A stretch of DNA of 14,996 bases, from the NCBI GenBank assembly GCA_003164415.1, contig PLTK01000122.1, forward strand, positions 1-14,996. The letters run 5' to 3'. This DNA comes from Methanobacterium sp. (GTDB taxonomy: Archaea; Methanobacteriota; Methanobacteria; Methanobacteriales; Methanobacteriaceae). Within the stretch, counting starts at the first letter, position 1, and each line of letters begins with the position of its first letter. Position numbers and translations under genes: made by a program. Below are positions 12,998 through 14,996 of the stretch, one piece after another. The notes under the pieces are model-generated. The model saw only the letters and a list, made by a program, of their open reading frames with translations, had not been told where the DNA came from and searched no databases.

Positions 12998-13738
12998 ATG
13001 AATGTTGAGAATTATATTAGAGAATCACTGAAGGATCATAAGATACATCTTACACTTCTAGACCCTGAAGAACAAAGCCCTGAAGATGCAGTTAAAATTG
13101 CAGTAGAGGCAGTTTCTGGAGGGACCGATGGAATAATGTTAGGAGGATCTACATCAGATTCAACAGAGCTTGATGCAACGGCAAAAGCACTCAAAGAAAA
13201 TGTTGATGTGCCTATAATACTGTTTCCTGGAAATATAAGTGGTGTTAGTAAATATGCTGATGCCATATTTTTTATGAGCCTTTTAAACTCCAGCAATCCC
13301 TATTGGATAACAGGTGCACAAGCACTGGGAGCTCCAACCATTAAAAAAATGGGAATTGAAACAATATCCATGGGATATCTGGTTGTTGAACCCGGCGGTA
13401 CCGTTGGTTGGGTTGGTGATGCAAAGCTAATCCCGAGGATCAAACCAGATCTGGCAGCAGCATATGCAATGGCATCTGAGTTCATGGGCATGAAACTAAT
13501 TTATTTAGAGGCAGGATCGGGTGCTGATCAGCACATTCCAGAAGATATGATTCAAATGGTGAAAAAAGCCACTGACACCATAGTAATTGTGGGTGGAGGA
13601 ATCAGAACAGGTGAAGATGCAGCAAAAGTTTCTTTAGCCGGTGCTGATATCATAGTAACTGGAACAGTTGTTGAAAATACTTCGAATATAAAAGCCAAAA
13701 TAAAGGAATTAGTTGATGGTGCAAGATCTAAAGCTTAA
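12998..13738 (+). CDS. Geranylgeranylglyceryl phosphate synthase
   Basis: A 246-residue TIM-barrel enzyme that joins sn-glycerol-1-phosphate to geranylgeranyl diphosphate, the first committed step of archaeal ether-lipid synthesis. Landmarks: HLTLLDPEEQ with D22 (Mg/diphosphate contact), GTDGIMLGGSTS, PIILFPGN (72-79), the YLEAGSGA loop (169-176) and the phosphate-binding VGGGIRTGEDAAK (198-210), ending with DIIVTGTVVE. Length fits the larger, group II type found in Methanothermobacter. The ATG at 12998 follows GAGTGA. It is transcribed alone, with a T-rich tract after it, and is the strongest single marker that the window is archaeal. Confidence 0.95.
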   Translation: MNVENYIRESLKDHKIHLTLLDPEEQSPEDAVKIAVEAVSGGTDGIMLGGSTSDSTELDATAKALKENVDVPIILFPGNISGVSKYADAIFFMSLLNSSNPYWITGAQALGAPTIKKMGIETISMGYLVVEPGGTVGWVGDAKLIPRIKPDLAAAYAMASEFMGMKLIYLEAGSGADQHIPEDMIQMVKKATDTIVIVGGGIRTGEDAAKVSLAGADIIVTGTVVENTSNIKAKIKELVDGARSKA

Positions 13739-13779
13739 TCCATAAAAAAAGACATTTATCTTAATTATTGGGATATTCC

Positions 13780-13797
13780 TATTTTTATCCTTTTTAA
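13780..13797 (+). terminator. T-rich terminator after GGGP synthase
   Basis: A pyrimidine tract CCTATTTTTATCCTTTTT about 40 bases after the stop codon. Archaeal termination at such T-runs is usual. There is no strong hairpin. Confidence 0.3.
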
Positions 13798-13955
13798 ATA
13801 TCATCAACTCTTCGTTTTGTTTATAAAATCATATTCTGCTTGTTTCTATTTTAAAACATTAAATTTTAGTCATGCTATAATTAGAAGAGTACATCACGCT
13901 GTTATAACTAAAAAATATATTGATGTTGCCACACATTATGATTAGAGGTGAAATC

Positions 13956-14636
13956 ATGAGTAGTTGTGATGTAAATGGATATAAAGATTTATCACTGAAG
14001 ATAAAGAGTAAGTTAGGATTAGAAAAGTCTCCCGTAGCAATTAAACTTGTTTTGAAAGAAGAAGATATTCCTGAAGGGATTTCTAAGATCGAGAAGAATG
14101 TAAGGCACTGTGAAATGGTTCAGATGGCAGCACAAGGCTCAACATTTTATGCAACTGCAAAAGAACAATCATGTAAAGGTGGAGCCGGAGCAATAGGACT
14201 CATTGAACCGCCTGAAAAAGTAAGATCCGGTGAAATGTACTATTCCCTTGGAAGATTTTCAAGTTTAGGTTCTGCCAAAAGAACTGTTGATGCAATCCCG
14301 AAAATTGATCCTATCATGAAAGCGATAATTTACGCTCCATTAGAAACAGCACCATATGATCCAGATGTTGTTGTTGTAATTTGTAACCCTAAACAAGCTA
14401 TGCAGTTAGCTCAAGCAATGGTCTATACTTTAGGTGGTCGTTTTGAGGCAGATTTTGCTGGAATTCAATCTATCTGTGGAGATGCTGTTGCAGGTCCATA
14501 TACAACCAAAAGACCTAACATAACATTAGGATGTAATGGTTCAAGGAAATTTGCCGATATTAAATCCGACGATGTTATAGTAGGGATGAACGGTGAGAAT
14601 ATAGGATGTGTTGTAAACGCTCTGGAAGCACTTTAA
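13956..14636 (+). CDS. DUF169 family protein
   Basis: A 226-residue member of DUF169, widespread in methanogens and anaerobes, function unknown. The start chosen is ATG 13956 (MSSCDVNGYKDLSLKIKSKL), because AGAGGTGA lies just upstream; an open frame extends 12 codons further but without a ribosome site. Family landmarks: SPVAIKLV near the N-terminus (about 26-33), RHCEMVQMA, then KEQSCKGGAGAIGL with its conserved Cys-x-Gly-Gly, YYSLGRFSS, DVVVVICNPKQAMQL, and a C-terminal ICGDAVAGPYTT plus TLGCNGSRKF. Four cysteines in the conserved places suggest a metal or cofactor role, but this is inference. It is flanked by T-rich ends and seems to be a single-gene transcript. Confidence 0.88.
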   Translation: MSSCDVNGYKDLSLKIKSKLGLEKSPVAIKLVLKEEDIPEGISKIEKNVRHCEMVQMAAQGSTFYATAKEQSCKGGAGAIGLIEPPEKVRSGEMYYSLGRFSSLGSAKRTVDAIPKIDPIMKAIIYAPLETAPYDPDVVVVICNPKQAMQLAQAMVYTLGGRFEADFAGIQSICGDAVAGPYTTKRPNITLGCNGSRKFADIKSDDVIVGMNGENIGCVVNALEAL

Positions 14637-14706
14637 TGTACTAGTATTTCAACACAATTCCCTTCCTTTTTAATTATAATCAAACACTTCTATTTCAACA
14701 AACTTC

Positions 14707-14726
14707 AATGTTGGAAACATTTTTTA
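14707..14726 (+). terminator. Short hairpin plus T-run after the DUF169 gene
   Basis: AATGTT, loop GGA, AACATT, then a run of T. This is a compact bacterial-style intrinsic terminator shape, about 70 bases after the DUF169 stop and before the ribosome site of the next gene. A pyrimidine tract at 14660-14672 may also contribute. Confidence 0.4.
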
Positions 14727-14789
14727 TTAGAAAATTTTTACATCAATGAACAACAAAATAATAGTAAATAAACCTTGAGGTGAAAGTTA

Positions 14790-14996
14790 ATGTCTGAAGA
14801 AAAACAGGTTTTTGAAGTACTTGATGAGATTAAAAGTTTAGGAGAAATCATCACCCGTTGCATAGAAAAGGGAGAGATGGATAACAAATTGGTTGCAAAC
14901 TGGACATTTGACACTCTTCAATTGGTGGGAAAAATGGGGAGATTGGTTGAAGAAGTTGAAGAAAGGCTGGATCTCTTGGAAGAAGAAGTAGAAAAG
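14790..14996 (+). CDS. Hypothetical coiled-coil protein, N-terminal part
   Basis: The first 69 codons of an open frame cut by the right edge. The ATG at 14790 follows a strong GAGGTGA site (14777-14783). The product is acidic and helical: VFEVLDEIKSLGEIITRCIE, a short turn, then VGKMGRLVEEVEERLDLLEEE with heptad-like leucines and valines, so a coiled coil or helical bundle is likely. One cysteine (C29). I do not recognise the family. Confidence 0.72.
   Translation, partial: MSEEKQVFEVLDEIKSLGEIITRCIEKGEMDNKLVANWTFDTLQLVGKMGRLVEEVEERLDLLEEEVEK

Noticed and set aside
1..14996. CRISPR arrays, tRNA or rRNA genes, complete insertion sequences
   Set aside because: No regularly spaced repeats, no tRNA-like GC-rich islands and no transposase were seen.

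Overview
This AT-rich window looks like chromosomal DNA of a methanogenic archaeon, most likely a Methanobacterium-type member of the Methanobacteriales. The support is the archaeal ribosomal proteins eS1 (S3Ae) and eL40, a geranylgeranylglyceryl phosphate synthase for ether-lipid synthesis, the Tsr3 rRNA-modification enzyme, families common in methanogens (DUF169, DUF116, NifX-like, Isf-like), archaeal TATA boxes and GGTGA-type ribosome binding sites. The genus is inferred from protein style, not from a search.

Left part (1-2844), all on the minus strand: the 5' part of the S3Ae gene, then a small redox group. This group holds a flavodoxin, a one-domain iron-molybdenum-cofactor-binding-like protein coupled to a SAM methyltransferase (1-nt gap), and an iron-sulfur flavoprotein with a complete C-x2-C-x2-C-x5-C cluster motif.

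Middle part (3125-7406), minus strand: a decaying cell-surface cassette. It consists of a secreted beta-rich protein (4642-5154, 5' end doubtful), a signal-peptide/beta-domain/C-terminal-anchor protein broken by a stop and a frameshift (3627-4515), and a truncated second copy of the first protein carrying two stops (3125-3511). The architecture recalls the WxL plus DUF916/DUF3324 pairs of Gram-positive bacteria. This comparison is the most speculative and most interesting item here. Upstream lies a large soluble GAF-PAS-PAS histidine kinase with no response regulator beside it.

A 927-nt gene-free, very AT-rich stretch (7416-8342) follows. It contains a perfect 14-bp inverted repeat and a separate 10-bp one.

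Right part (8343-14996): a DUF116 membrane-anchored Cys-rich protein; a 44-residue zinc-ribbon gene that overlaps an unrecognised 163-residue gene; and, divergently, a fused ChlI-ChlD type chelatase subunit starting at TTG. After these come tsr3 and rpl40e in a tight pair ending in a nested hairpin, then GGGP synthase, a DUF169 protein, and the start of a coiled-coil protein that runs off the window. No tRNA, rRNA, CRISPR array or intact insertion sequence was seen.
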